A stretch of 64,000 nucleotides of DNA, from the NCBI RefSeq assembly GCF_026624755.1, contig NZ_JAPMXC010000002.1:124001-188000 (forward strand), given 5' to 3'. Shown here piece by piece: positions 26,849-34,477 of this stretch. The DNA comes from Robbsia betulipollinis. Lineage in GTDB: Bacteria > Pseudomonadota > Gammaproteobacteria > Burkholderiales > Burkholderiaceae. The notes below the pieces were generated by a model. It was not told the DNA's origin. It saw only the letters and a program-made list of their open reading frames with translations, and searched no databases. The translations under genes and the position numbers were made by a program. The number at the start of each line of letters is the position of its first letter. Position 1 is the first letter of the stretch.

Positions 26849-27708
26849 CGCCAGGCCGCGACGATCCGGTTCAGGAGGGCGCAGGCCGCGGCGCGTCGGC
26901 CGGTGACGGCGCGCCACGCGTGCTCGTCGTCACCGGGCTCGCGTTCGAGGCGGCGATCGCGCGCCGCTGCGCGGACGTGGACGTCCTCTTCGGCGTGGGC
27001 GCCGCGGCCGCGGCAGCGCTGCATGCCCGGCTGGCGGCGGCCGGGCGGCGCCCGAGCGGGATCGTCAGCTTCGGCACGGCCGGCGCGCTCGATCCCGCGT
27101 GCCAGCCCGGCGACTGCCTGCTCGCGCGGACCGTGCTGGAACTGCCCCCGGCGCGCGCGCCGGACCCCGCCGATGTCGTGTCTCCCCACGCGGGGATGCC
27201 CCGGGCGGGAATGCCCCGGGCGGGAATGCCCCGGGCGGGAAGCGAAGCGGGAACGGAAACCGGGACCCGCGACATGCGGCGCCATCCCGTCGACGCCCGC
27301 TGGCTGGAACGACTGGTTGCCGCCCTGCCGCATGCCGCCTGTGTGGACTTCGTCGGGTCGGCCACGCCGGTCGTAAGCGCCGCGCAAAAACAGCTGCTGC
27401 ACCGGCGCACCGGCGCGGCCGCCGTCGACATGGAGTCGGCGGCGCTCGCCCGCGTCGCCGCCACGCACGGCCTGCCGTTCGTCGTCTGCCGGGTCGTGAT
27501 CGACCGCGCCAGCCACACGCTGCCGGCTGCCGCGCTCGCCGGCATGCATGCCGACGGCGGTACCCGCATCCTGCCGGTCATCGCCTCGCTGTTGCGCCAT
27601 CCCGCACAGTTGCCGTCCCTGCTCGCACTGGCCAACGACGCGCGACGCGCGCGGCGCACGATGACCGGGCTGGCGCGCCACATGCCGCCCGGCTTCGGCA
27701 GGGGCTGA
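26845..27708 (+). CDS. hpnG: hopanoid-associated phosphorylase HpnG
   Basis: 287 residues from GTG 26845, which overlaps the shc stop (GTGA). It is a nucleoside-phosphorylase-fold protein: RVLVVTGLAFEAAIA near the N-terminus, GIVSFGTAGALDP, VDFVGSATPVVSAAQKQLL, and AAAVDMESAALARVAATHGLPFVVCRVVIDRA, where the Met-Glu pair contacts the ribose in this fold. HpnG removes adenine from adenosylhopane to give ribosylhopane, the step towards bacteriohopanetetrol and other extended hopanoids. HpnH, which makes adenosylhopane, is not in this window. A 15-base tandem repeat (about 27190-27240) gives an in-frame run of GMPRA units that looks like a recent, tolerated loop expansion. Confidence 0.88.
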   Translation: MTPGRDDPVQEGAGRGASAGDGAPRVLVVTGLAFEAAIARRCADVDVLFGVGAAAAAALHARLAAAGRRPSGIVSFGTAGALDPACQPGDCLLARTVLELPPARAPDPADVVSPHAGMPRAGMPRAGMPRAGSEAGTETGTRDMRRHPVDARWLERLVAALPHAACVDFVGSATPVVSAAQKQLLHRRTGAAAVDMESAALARVAATHGLPFVVCRVVIDRASHTLPAAALAGMHADGGTRILPVIASLLRHPAQLPSLLALANDARRARRTMTGLARHMPPGFGRG

Positions 27709-27735
27709 CCTGCGGGGACGGCGGGGTCGAGGCGG

Positions 27736-28194
27736 TCACTCGTCCTGCGGGCACTCGACGACGTGCTCGCGCATGTCGTCGATCATGCGCCGCACATGGT
27801 CGTCGGCCGCCGTATAGAAGATCTGCTTGCCGCGGCGCACGCCGCGCACCACCCGCGCACCGCGCAGCAAACGCAGATGATGGCTGACCAGCGACGGCGA
27901 CAAGCCCGTCGCCCGGGCGATTTCCGACACGCACACCGCCTCGTGCAGGCAGACGAAGACGATGCTCAGGCGACTCGGGTCGCCCAGCAGGCGAAACAAC
28001 GGCGCCAGCGCATCCACCACGAAAGCGGTTCCCGCCGCTGGATCGGCCGCGCCGTCGCGCTCCAGCAACGCCGGCCCACCGGGGCCGGCGGCCGGCACGG
28101 CAGCAGCCGCTGGCGCGGGCACCGCGTGCCCGGCGGGGCCTGCGACGGCCGTGCCGGCGCGACGCGGCACGCTGTGCGGTGGAATTCGGGACAT
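27736..28194 (-). CDS. ArsR/SmtB-family zinc-responsive repressor
   Basis: 152 residues. The first 55 or so are Pro/Ala/Gly-rich and atypical. The rest is a winged-helix ArsR domain: LAPLFRLLGDPSRLSIVFVCL, the recognition helix ATGLSPSLVSHHLRLLRGA and the wing RRGKQIFYTA. The last helix, DDHVRRMIDDMREHVVEC, has exactly the SmtB alpha-5 spacing DxH...HxxE, which is a zinc-binding site at the dimer interface. The alpha-3 arsenic motif (CxC) is absent. It should bind the operator at 28285-28302 without metal and release it when zinc (or cobalt or cadmium) is bound. The divergent gene encodes a CDF zinc exporter, the natural target; autoregulation is likely because the operator lies between the two starts. 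Confidence 0.88.
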   Translation of the reverse strand: MSRIPPHSVPRRAGTAVAGPAGHAVPAPAAAAVPAAGPGGPALLERDGAADPAAGTAFVVDALAPLFRLLGDPSRLSIVFVCLHEAVCVSEIARATGLSPSLVSHHLRLLRGARVVRGVRRGKQIFYTAADDHVRRMIDDMREHVVECPQDE

Positions 28195-28284
28195 GACGCT
28201 CGTGCTGCTCTCTGAAACGGGTTGAAAACGCGCATCGGCGAACCACGGGAGTCACACCGGCGGCGGCGCTGTCATGCGATTACA

Positions 28285-28302
28285 TATGAACAACTATTCA
28301 TA
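28285..28302. promoter_or_regulatory. SmtB/ArsR-type operator
   Basis: A perfect inverted repeat, TATGAA-CAACTA-TTCATA, sits in the AT-rich gap between the repressor and exporter genes. ATATGAACAxxTATTCA is the classic operator of SmtB-like repressors. It lies 55-72 bases before the exporter start, so a bound dimer would cover the promoter. Confidence 0.85.
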
Positions 28303-28356
28303 CGTAACTATGTTAAGGTCCATTGTATCGTTACCTGCGCTTCGGAGTGATCGCGA

Positions 28357-29484
28357 ATGACCCAACAGCACCCATCGGGGGCAAGCGCCCCCGCCTCTTC
28401 CACGCACGATCATGGTCACGCCGGCCACGACCACGGTCACCATCACGGCGGCGCGGGTCACATGCACGTGCATGGCAGCACCAACGAGACGCGGCTCGCC
28501 TGGGCGCTGCTGGTCATCGTCCTTTTCATGGGAATCGAGATCGTCGGCGGCCTGCTGTCGGGCTCGCTGGCGCTGATCGCGGACGCCGCGCACATGGCGT
28601 CCGACGCGGTGGCGCTCGGCATGAGCTGGGCGGCATTGCGCATTGGCCGGCGCCCGGCGACGGCGCGTCTGTCCTACGGTTATCGACGCCTCGAAGTACT
28701 CGTGGCCTTTATCAACGGCCTGACGCTGCTGCTCGTCTCGCTGGGCGTGATGATCGAGGCGGTCCGGCGCTTCGCCGAACCGCAACCGGTGCTCGGCCCG
28801 ATGATGATGGCCGTCGCCGTCGCCGGGTTGCTGTCGAACGTCGTCACCTTCCTGATCCTCAATGGCGGCAGCCGCGAGAACCTGAACATGCGCTCGGCCT
28901 GGCTGCACGTGCTGGGCGACATGGTCTCGTCGGTGGCGGCGATCATCGCGGCCGGCGTGATCCTGCTGACGGGTTTCTCGCCGATCGACCCCATCCTGTC
29001 GATATTCGTCTCGGTGCTGATCGTGCGCGGCGCCTGGCAGATCGTGCGCAGCGCCGGCCGTATCCTCCTGGAGGCGACGCCGTCGGATCTGGATCTGGAA
29101 GAGGTCCGTGCCGACCTGATCGCGCAGATCGGCGAGATCAGCGACGTGCATCATCTGCATGCCTGGTCGCTGACCTCCGAACAGGCGATGGTGACGCTGC
29201 ATGCTCGCGCCACCCCCGGCGCGGACCCGCTGCGCATTCCGGCGGCCGTCTGCGCGCGGTTGAAGGAGCGGTTCTCGATCGATCACGCCACCGTGCAGGT
29301 CGAAGCCGAGCACTGCACGGACGCCGACGGCGCGGGGCAAGCGCATGAGCAGGAACATGGGCACGCACACGGGCACGATGGCCACGACCACGGCGCCCAC
29401 GACCACGATGGGCACGACCACGGTCCGACGCGCGAAGAATCCGCTACCGGCGCCCCGAAGCCTCCCGCCGCGCAGTGCTATTGA
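28357..29484 (+). CDS. cation diffusion facilitator, zinc exporter with His-rich ends
   Basis: 375 residues. It is a CzcD-type CDF antiporter with six membrane helices. The helix-2 motif IADAAHMASDAVAL and the helix-5 motif HVLGDMVSSVAAI supply the HxxxD-type zinc sites, and a cytoplasmic ferredoxin-like domain follows (HHLHAWSLTSEQAMVTLHA). Both ends are histidine-rich: HDHGHAGHDHGHHHGG near the N-terminus, and a C-terminal tail with about ten HGH/HDH units, both able to bind or buffer zinc. It expels zinc (and perhaps cobalt or cadmium) from the cytoplasm in exchange for protons. The gene is controlled by the divergent SmtB-like repressor through the operator at 28285. Confidence 0.92.
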   Translation: MTQQHPSGASAPASSTHDHGHAGHDHGHHHGGAGHMHVHGSTNETRLAWALLVIVLFMGIEIVGGLLSGSLALIADAAHMASDAVALGMSWAALRIGRRPATARLSYGYRRLEVLVAFINGLTLLLVSLGVMIEAVRRFAEPQPVLGPMMMAVAVAGLLSNVVTFLILNGGSRENLNMRSAWLHVLGDMVSSVAAIIAAGVILLTGFSPIDPILSIFVSVLIVRGAWQIVRSAGRILLEATPSDLDLEEVRADLIAQIGEISDVHHLHAWSLTSEQAMVTLHARATPGADPLRIPAAVCARLKERFSIDHATVQVEAEHCTDADGAGQAHEQEHGHAHGHDGHDHGAHDHDGHDHGPTREESATGAPKPPAAQCY

Positions 29485-29523
29485 GCGGCGGCCCGACGTT
29501 CCCCCCTGCCGCCTTTCCTGCGG

Positions 29524-31929
29524 CTAGGGCTTGTCGAACGAATTGAGAATCTGCTGCCGCTCGTTCGAATCGATCGTCGGCGCGACCTGACTGGCGCCCG
29601 GCAGGCCATCGGCCGGCGTGCCCGCACCCGGATCATCCATGCCGATCGAGGCGACGAAACCCGCGCCCGGCGTCATATTGTCGAAATACGGTTCGCCGTC
29701 GATCGTCGTCAGACCCGCCGGCATCGGCATGCGCGTCTGCGGCACCCCCTTGAGCGCCTCGCCCATATAGGCCGTCCACACCGGCAAGGCCAGCTGCGCG
29801 CCGAACTCGCGACTGCCGAGCGAACGCGGCTGATCGTAACCCAGCCACGCCACCGCCACCACCGAGCGCTGATACCCGGCGAACCAGCCGTCGTGCGCAT
29901 CATTCGTCGTGCCGGTCTTGCCGGACAGATCGTTGCGGCGCAGCGCGTTCGTGCCCGCGCCGGTCCCCTTGGTCGCGACGTCGTGCAGCAGGCTGTCCAT
30001 CACGAAGGCGTTGCGTTCGTCGATCACGCGCGGCGCGTTCGCGCCGGCCACCAGCGGCTCGGCGCGCGAGAGCACCGCGCCGTTCGCGTCCGTGACCTCG
30101 GCGATCAGGTAGGGGTTGACCCGGTAACCGCCGTTGGCGAAGACGCTGTAGCCGTCGACCAGTTGCAGCGGCGTCACCTGACCCGCGCCCAGGGCCATCG
30201 GCAGATACGGCGGATTCTTCGCCGGATCGAAACCGAAGCGCGACACGAAATCCTGCCCGTAGTGGGTGCCGATGAAGTTCAGGATGCGGATCGAGACCAG
30301 ATTCTTCGATTTCTCGAGCGCGGCGCGCATCGTCATCGGTCCCTCGGGCTGATCGTCGTCCTTCGGCTCCCAGGGCTGCCCGCCGGTTTCCGCCGCGCTG
30401 AAATACAGCGGCGCGTCGTTGATGATCGTCGCCGGTGCGAGCCCCTTCTCCAGGGACGCCGAATAGATGAAGGGCTTGAACGTCGAGCCCGGCTGCCGCC
30501 AGGCCTGCGTGACGTGGTTGAACTTGTTCTTGTTGAAGTCGAAGCCGCCCACCAGCGCCACCAGCGCACCGTCGTTCGGATGCACCGCGACCAGCGCCCC
30601 CTCCACCTGGGGCAACTGCGTGATCTGCCAGTTGCCGCGGTCGTCGGCGAGCAGCCGGATCACCGCGCCCGCGCGCAGCTTCTGGTTCGGCTGGGCACGC
30701 GGGGACAGCGCCGGTGCCGCGAAACGCAGCCCCGCGCCGGAGATCGTCACCGTCTCGCCGCTCAGGCGCACCGCCCGCACTTCCTTCGACGACACCGCCA
30801 CCACCACCGCCGACACCAGATCGCCGTTGTCCGGGTGATCGAGCAAGGCATCCTCGATCGCCTGTTCGCGGTCGTCGTCGGCCGCCGGCAGATCGATGAA
30901 GGCTTCCGGACCCCGATACCCGTGACGGCGCTCGTAATCCATGATGCCCTTGCGCACCGCGCGGTAGCCCGCCTCCTGATCGCCCGAGGTGATCGTGGTC
31001 ACCACGTTCAGGCCGCGCGTGTAGGTGTCTTCCTTGTACTGCGCGTACATCATCTGGCGCACCATCTCGGCCACGTACTCGGCGTGCACGCTGAACTGCG
31101 TCGCGCCGCCCGCACGCGTATGGATGTTCTCGGCGATCGCCTGATCGTATTGCTCGCGCGTGATATAGGCCAGATCGAGCATGCGCTTGAGGATGTATTC
31201 CTGGCGGATCTTGGCGCGTTTCGGATTGACCACCGGGTTATACGCCGACGGCGCCTTGGGCAGCCCCGCCAGCATCGCGGCCTGCGCGAGCGTGATGTCT
31301 TTCAGGTCCTTGCCGAAATAGACCCGCGCGGCGCTGGCGAAACCATACGCGCGCTGCCCCAGGTAGATCTGGTTCATGTACAGCTCGAGGATCTGGTCCT
31401 TGGTCAACGCGGACTCGATCTTGTAGGCGAGCAGCATCTCGTAGACCTTGCGCGTGTAGGTCTTCTCGCTCGACAGGAAAAAGTTGCGCGCGACCTGCAT
31501 CGTGATGGTGCTCGCGCCCTGCGAGGCGCCGCCCCGCACCACGTCGGCCACGCCCGCGCGCAGGATTCCCAGGAAATCGACCCCGCCATGCTGATAGAAA
31601 CGGTAGTCCTCGATCGCCAGCACCGCGTGCTTCATCACGTCGGGCACCTGATCGAAGCGCACGAGACTGCGCCGCTCGTCGCCGAACTCGCCGATCAGCA
31701 CGTGATCCGCGGTGTACACGCGCAGCGGCACCTTCGGGCGATAGTCGGTCAGCGCCGTGAGCGGCGGCAGATTGGGCGTCATCACGATCAGCACGTAGCC
31801 GGCGAACAGCGCGCCCAGCGCGCCCAGACCGACGAAAAGTGCGAGGATCGCAAGTAGCAGGCGGGAGGCCAGCGAGCGAGAGGGTTTCGGCACGTTGCCG
31901 GGGGGAGTCGTTTGTCGGGTAGGAGCCAT
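29524..31929 (-). CDS. mrcA: penicillin-binding protein 1A
   Basis: 801 residues from ATG 31929; the frame is open to 32043, but conserved sequence begins just after a Pro/Ser-rich head. One N-terminal membrane anchor (about 20-50) is followed by a GT51 glycosyltransferase: AIEDYRFYQHGGVDFLGI (catalytic Glu), GASQGASTITMQVARNFFL, LYMNQIYLGQRAYGFASAA. The transpeptidase has the SxxK serine in QPGSTFKPFIYS, SKN in LEKSKNLVSIR, and KTG in LSGKTGTTNDAHDGWFAGY. It polymerises and cross-links peptidoglycan in the periplasm. An OB-like insert between the domains is typical of PBP1A. In many Burkholderia this gene sits next to pilus-assembly genes; here its divergent neighbour is pspA. Confidence 0.95.
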   Translation of the reverse strand: MAPTRQTTPPGNVPKPSRSLASRLLLAILALFVGLGALGALFAGYVLIVMTPNLPPLTALTDYRPKVPLRVYTADHVLIGEFGDERRSLVRFDQVPDVMKHAVLAIEDYRFYQHGGVDFLGILRAGVADVVRGGASQGASTITMQVARNFFLSSEKTYTRKVYEMLLAYKIESALTKDQILELYMNQIYLGQRAYGFASAARVYFGKDLKDITLAQAAMLAGLPKAPSAYNPVVNPKRAKIRQEYILKRMLDLAYITREQYDQAIAENIHTRAGGATQFSVHAEYVAEMVRQMMYAQYKEDTYTRGLNVVTTITSGDQEAGYRAVRKGIMDYERRHGYRGPEAFIDLPAADDDREQAIEDALLDHPDNGDLVSAVVVAVSSKEVRAVRLSGETVTISGAGLRFAAPALSPRAQPNQKLRAGAVIRLLADDRGNWQITQLPQVEGALVAVHPNDGALVALVGGFDFNKNKFNHVTQAWRQPGSTFKPFIYSASLEKGLAPATIINDAPLYFSAAETGGQPWEPKDDDQPEGPMTMRAALEKSKNLVSIRILNFIGTHYGQDFVSRFGFDPAKNPPYLPMALGAGQVTPLQLVDGYSVFANGGYRVNPYLIAEVTDANGAVLSRAEPLVAGANAPRVIDERNAFVMDSLLHDVATKGTGAGTNALRRNDLSGKTGTTNDAHDGWFAGYQRSVVAVAWLGYDQPRSLGSREFGAQLALPVWTAYMGEALKGVPQTRMPMPAGLTTIDGEPYFDNMTPGAGFVASIGMDDPGAGTPADGLPGASQVAPTIDSNERQQILNSFDKP

Positions 31930-32309
31930 GTAGAAGCGTTCGGTCGGTTCGGGCCGGCGCCGGCGGGGCGCGGTGGCGGACCCATGCCCTGCCACGCGCG
32001 CCCCGCCGGCGCCGGCCGGATGTCCGACGGTAGGATGGGACAAAGTACTGCGCCAAGCCGCATTGTAAAGAAACCCGCCGGCAAGCGCGACGCAATCGGC
32101 CCTGCGTGGTTTTCCGGCGCCGCCGGGCGGATTCGGCCGCGCCGCAACGGGCCGTTACCGAAAGCCCAGGCTGGTCACAAAAAAAGGCCCCGGCGCGGGC
32201 GCGATACCGGCCATTGCGCCGGCCCGGCGCGCGCGTCTGTGCTATGTTGAAAAACATCGCCCGGCGCCGTTTCGGCGCCCATTCACCACCCCCCATTCCG
32301 GAGGCCAGC
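31930..32309. promoter_or_regulatory. divergent intergenic region between mrcA and pspA
   Basis: No gene is seen in these 380 bases. On the minus strand CTTTACAATG (TACAAT at 32064-32069) is a probable -10 box for mrcA. On the plus strand GTGCTATGTTG near 32240 may be the pspA -10 box. I found no sigma54 (GG-N10-GC) promoter of the enterobacterial psp type. Confidence 0.4.
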
Positions 32310-32987
32310 ATGTCGCTGTTCGATAGTATTTCCCGTACCCTCAAAGGGCTGCTCAACGATGCCGCCGATTCGGTCCAGGACCCGTCGCGCGATGCGCGGC
32401 AAATCGTCCGGGAACTGGACGAAAGCATCGGTCGCGCGGAAAACGCGATGATCGAGATCCAGGCGCAGTTGAGCAATCAGCGCAGCAAGCGCGATCTCGC
32501 CGACGACAAGGCGCGCAAATACGCCGATGGCGCGCTGCGCGCGTTGAAAGGCGCCGACGAGGGCCTGGCGCGCGAGGCGCTGGCCGCGCAGTCGAACGCG
32601 GAAGCCGAGCGCGACGCGCTGGGGGCCGAGCTGGCCAAGCTCGAGCCGTCGCTCGATCAGTTGAAGACGCAGATCGCCGACATGCGCAAGCGTCGCGACG
32701 ACCTGCGCTCGCGCACCAATATCCTGTCCGCGAAGCAGGAAATCGCCAATGCCAAGGATGTCGCGGCCACCGCGCTCGGCGGCATCGGCGGCAAGGATCT
32801 GTCGGCCGATTTCGGACGCATGGAGGAAAAGGTCAATCTGGCCAACGCACGCTCGGACGCCCGCCTGGGTTCGATCGATCAGGCCAGCGGCAAGTCGCTC
32901 GACGACCGGCTCGCGTCGATCGACAAGGGGCCGTCGGTCGAAGACCGTCTGGCGGCATTGAAAAAACAGATTGGCACCGACGTCTAA
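32310..32987 (+). CDS. pspA: PspA/IM30 family protein
   Basis: 225 residues from ATG 32310, with CGGAGG six bases upstream. It begins MSLFDSISRTLKGLLNDAAD, the amphipathic helix 0 and start of the ESCRT-III-like fold, and continues as long coiled-coil helices (LVRELD-like IVRELDESIGRAENAM, RAEAERD-like blocks, MRKRRDDLRSRTNILSAKQEI). Proteins of this family coat the inner membrane and stabilise it when it leaks protons. The C-terminal part (DDRLASIDKGPSVEDRLAALKKQ) is a shorter tail than in E. coli PspA. There are no pspBC or pspF genes nearby. A TPR membrane-protein gene follows after 13 bases and is surely cotranscribed, a pairing different from the classical psp operon. Confidence 0.85.
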   Translation: MSLFDSISRTLKGLLNDAADSVQDPSRDARQIVRELDESIGRAENAMIEIQAQLSNQRSKRDLADDKARKYADGALRALKGADEGLAREALAAQSNAEAERDALGAELAKLEPSLDQLKTQIADMRKRRDDLRSRTNILSAKQEIANAKDVAATALGGIGGKDLSADFGRMEEKVNLANARSDARLGSIDQASGKSLDDRLASIDKGPSVEDRLAALKKQIGTDV

Positions 32988-33000
32988 GGCGGCTTCCGCG

Positions 33001-34218
33001 ATGAAAACATGGCTTATCAGGGGTGCGCTGTGCGCATCGATGCTGACAGCGAGTCTGTCGCCGAGCGCGTTCGCCGCGTCCCCGGCGCCCTCGGTCCAGG
33101 ATGTCGAGCAGGCGATCAACCGCGGCGACCTGCAAGGCGCGCAGAGCATGCTCGATCAGGTCGTGGCGGCGCATCCGGGCAGCGCCCGTGCGCACTACCT
33201 CGACGCGCAGGTGCTCGAGCGTAATCACCGCTATGGCGACGCGCTGACCCAGCTCGACGCGGCACGCCGTATCGACCCCGCCCTCGGTTTCACGGATCGC
33301 GCCAAGTTCGAAACGGTGCAGCGCCGCATCAGTGCCGAGGCGCAGGCGGGCACGCGTCCGGCGACGTCGATCCAGTCCTTCCCAAACGCCGGTGAGTCGT
33401 CGGTGCAGCCCGCCGCGCCCGTGCACCGCGGCCCCTCGCCCATCGCCTGGCTCGGCCTGCTGATCGTGCTCGCCGCGGTCGTGGGATTGATCGTCTGGAG
33501 CATGCGACGCCGGCGCCAGCAGGACGACGTCGGGGCGACGGACATGCATCGCGCCGCGCTCAAACGCGCGACCGAGCTGCTCGACAGCGTGCGGGCGGTG
33601 AAACTCGATCTGAAACTGTCCACCTCGCCCGACCGGCAAACGTGGGTCAGCGACGCGGAAGACGTCGAAGCGCAGTTGAGCCATCTGATCGACACCCTGG
33701 GCACGACCGGTGGCGCGCGCGGGCCCGAAACCGCCCCGGCGTATCAGCTGGAGGAACTCGATCGCAGCGTCGAACGGCTCAAGGCGCTGGCTGCGGGCCG
33801 GCCCGACCCGCAGGCCGGCATGGCGAATGCCTCGCCCTATGCCGGCGAAGCGAACCGGATGGCGCCGCCGCCGTACCAGACGCCCTATGGCCAGCAACCG
33901 TACGGGCAGCAGCCCGGGTCCGCGCCGTGGGGCAATCAGCCGGTCCAGCAGCAACCGCAAGGCGGGATGGGATCGACCCTCGGCGCGGGTTTGGGCGGAC
34001 TGGCTGCCGGCGTCGTGCTGGGCGAGATCATGGGGGGCCACCGCGAACGCGACGTCGTCGTCGAGCGCGACAATCCCGCGCCGCCGTTCCAGCAGGCGGA
34101 CGCGGGCAACACCGGCGGTGCGGTCGATTTTGGCAATGGCAACGATAGCTGGTCCGACGGCGGCGGACAGATCGACGCGGGCAACGCGGACGACAACAGC
34201 TGGGACGACAATGCCTGA
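33001..34218 (+). CDS. TPR-containing, single-pass membrane protein paired with PspA
   Basis: 405 residues from ATG 33001. It starts with a signal peptide (LCASMLTASLSPSAFAAS), then a TPR-like helical region (about 30-110; GDLQGAQSMLDQVVAAHPGSARAHYLDAQVLERNHRYGDALTQLD is of TPR type). One membrane helix (SPIAWLGLLIVLAAVVGLIVWSM, about 145-165) and a basic RRRR stop-transfer follow. A helical cytoplasmic segment comes next, then a Pro/Gln/Gly-rich stretch (PYGQQPYGQQP), a Gly-rich GLGGLAAGVVLGEIMGG segment and an acidic Asn/Asp-rich tail. The predicted topology puts the TPRs in the periplasm and the C-terminal half in the cytoplasm beside PspA. I infer that it links envelope status to PspA; no function is proven. 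A long hairpin terminator follows. Confidence 0.7.
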   Translation: MKTWLIRGALCASMLTASLSPSAFAASPAPSVQDVEQAINRGDLQGAQSMLDQVVAAHPGSARAHYLDAQVLERNHRYGDALTQLDAARRIDPALGFTDRAKFETVQRRISAEAQAGTRPATSIQSFPNAGESSVQPAAPVHRGPSPIAWLGLLIVLAAVVGLIVWSMRRRRQQDDVGATDMHRAALKRATELLDSVRAVKLDLKLSTSPDRQTWVSDAEDVEAQLSHLIDTLGTTGGARGPETAPAYQLEELDRSVERLKALAAGRPDPQAGMANASPYAGEANRMAPPPYQTPYGQQPYGQQPGSAPWGNQPVQQQPQGGMGSTLGAGLGGLAAGVVLGEIMGGHRERDVVVERDNPAPPFQQADAGNTGGAVDFGNGNDSWSDGGGQIDAGNADDNSWDDNA

Positions 34219-34292
34219 ATGGCATGCTCCGGTCCGACGCGTACGGTGAAACCGGGCGCGTCGAACCGGCAGGGCATCGACACATGAACCCG

Positions 34293-34342
34293 AAAGCGAT
34301 CAGGGGCGGCAGTCACGAATGACTGCCGCCCCTGATCGCTTT
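34293..34342. terminator. perfect 23-bp stem-loop between convergent genes
   Basis: Bases 34293-34315 pair perfectly with 34320-34342 around a CGAA loop. The stem begins with AAA and ends with TTT, so it can terminate transcription in both directions, serving the PspA/TPR operon (plus) and glgX (minus). Confidence 0.85.
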
Positions 34343-34360
34343 GCGCTGCCGCCTTTTCCT

Positions 34361-34477
34361 TCAACGCGCCAGCCAGGCCAGCAAACCGAAGAAGAACCGG
34401 ACGATGGCCACGAGCGTGTCCCAGAGCCAGACGAACTGGCTCCAGAGGGAGACGCCGACGTTCAGCCCCGAACTCAG
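34361..34477 (-). CDS. possible small hydrophobic peptide (start unclear)
   Basis: Directly after the glgX stop, an overlapping frame encodes up to 38 residues including SLWSQFVWLWDTLVAIVRFF and GLLAWLAR, a strong single membrane helix. No ATG, GTG or TTG is available; the best start would be a CTG at 34477 or an upstream codon inside glgX. It could be a real small membrane protein with a rare start, or chance. I give it low weight. Confidence 0.22.
   Translation of the reverse strand: MSSGLNVGVSLWSQFVWLWDTLVAIVRFFFGLLAWLAR

Noticed and set aside
32150-32309. Sigma54 promoter for pspA
   Set aside because: No GG-N10-GC pair with the expected TGGCAC/TTGC context was found.
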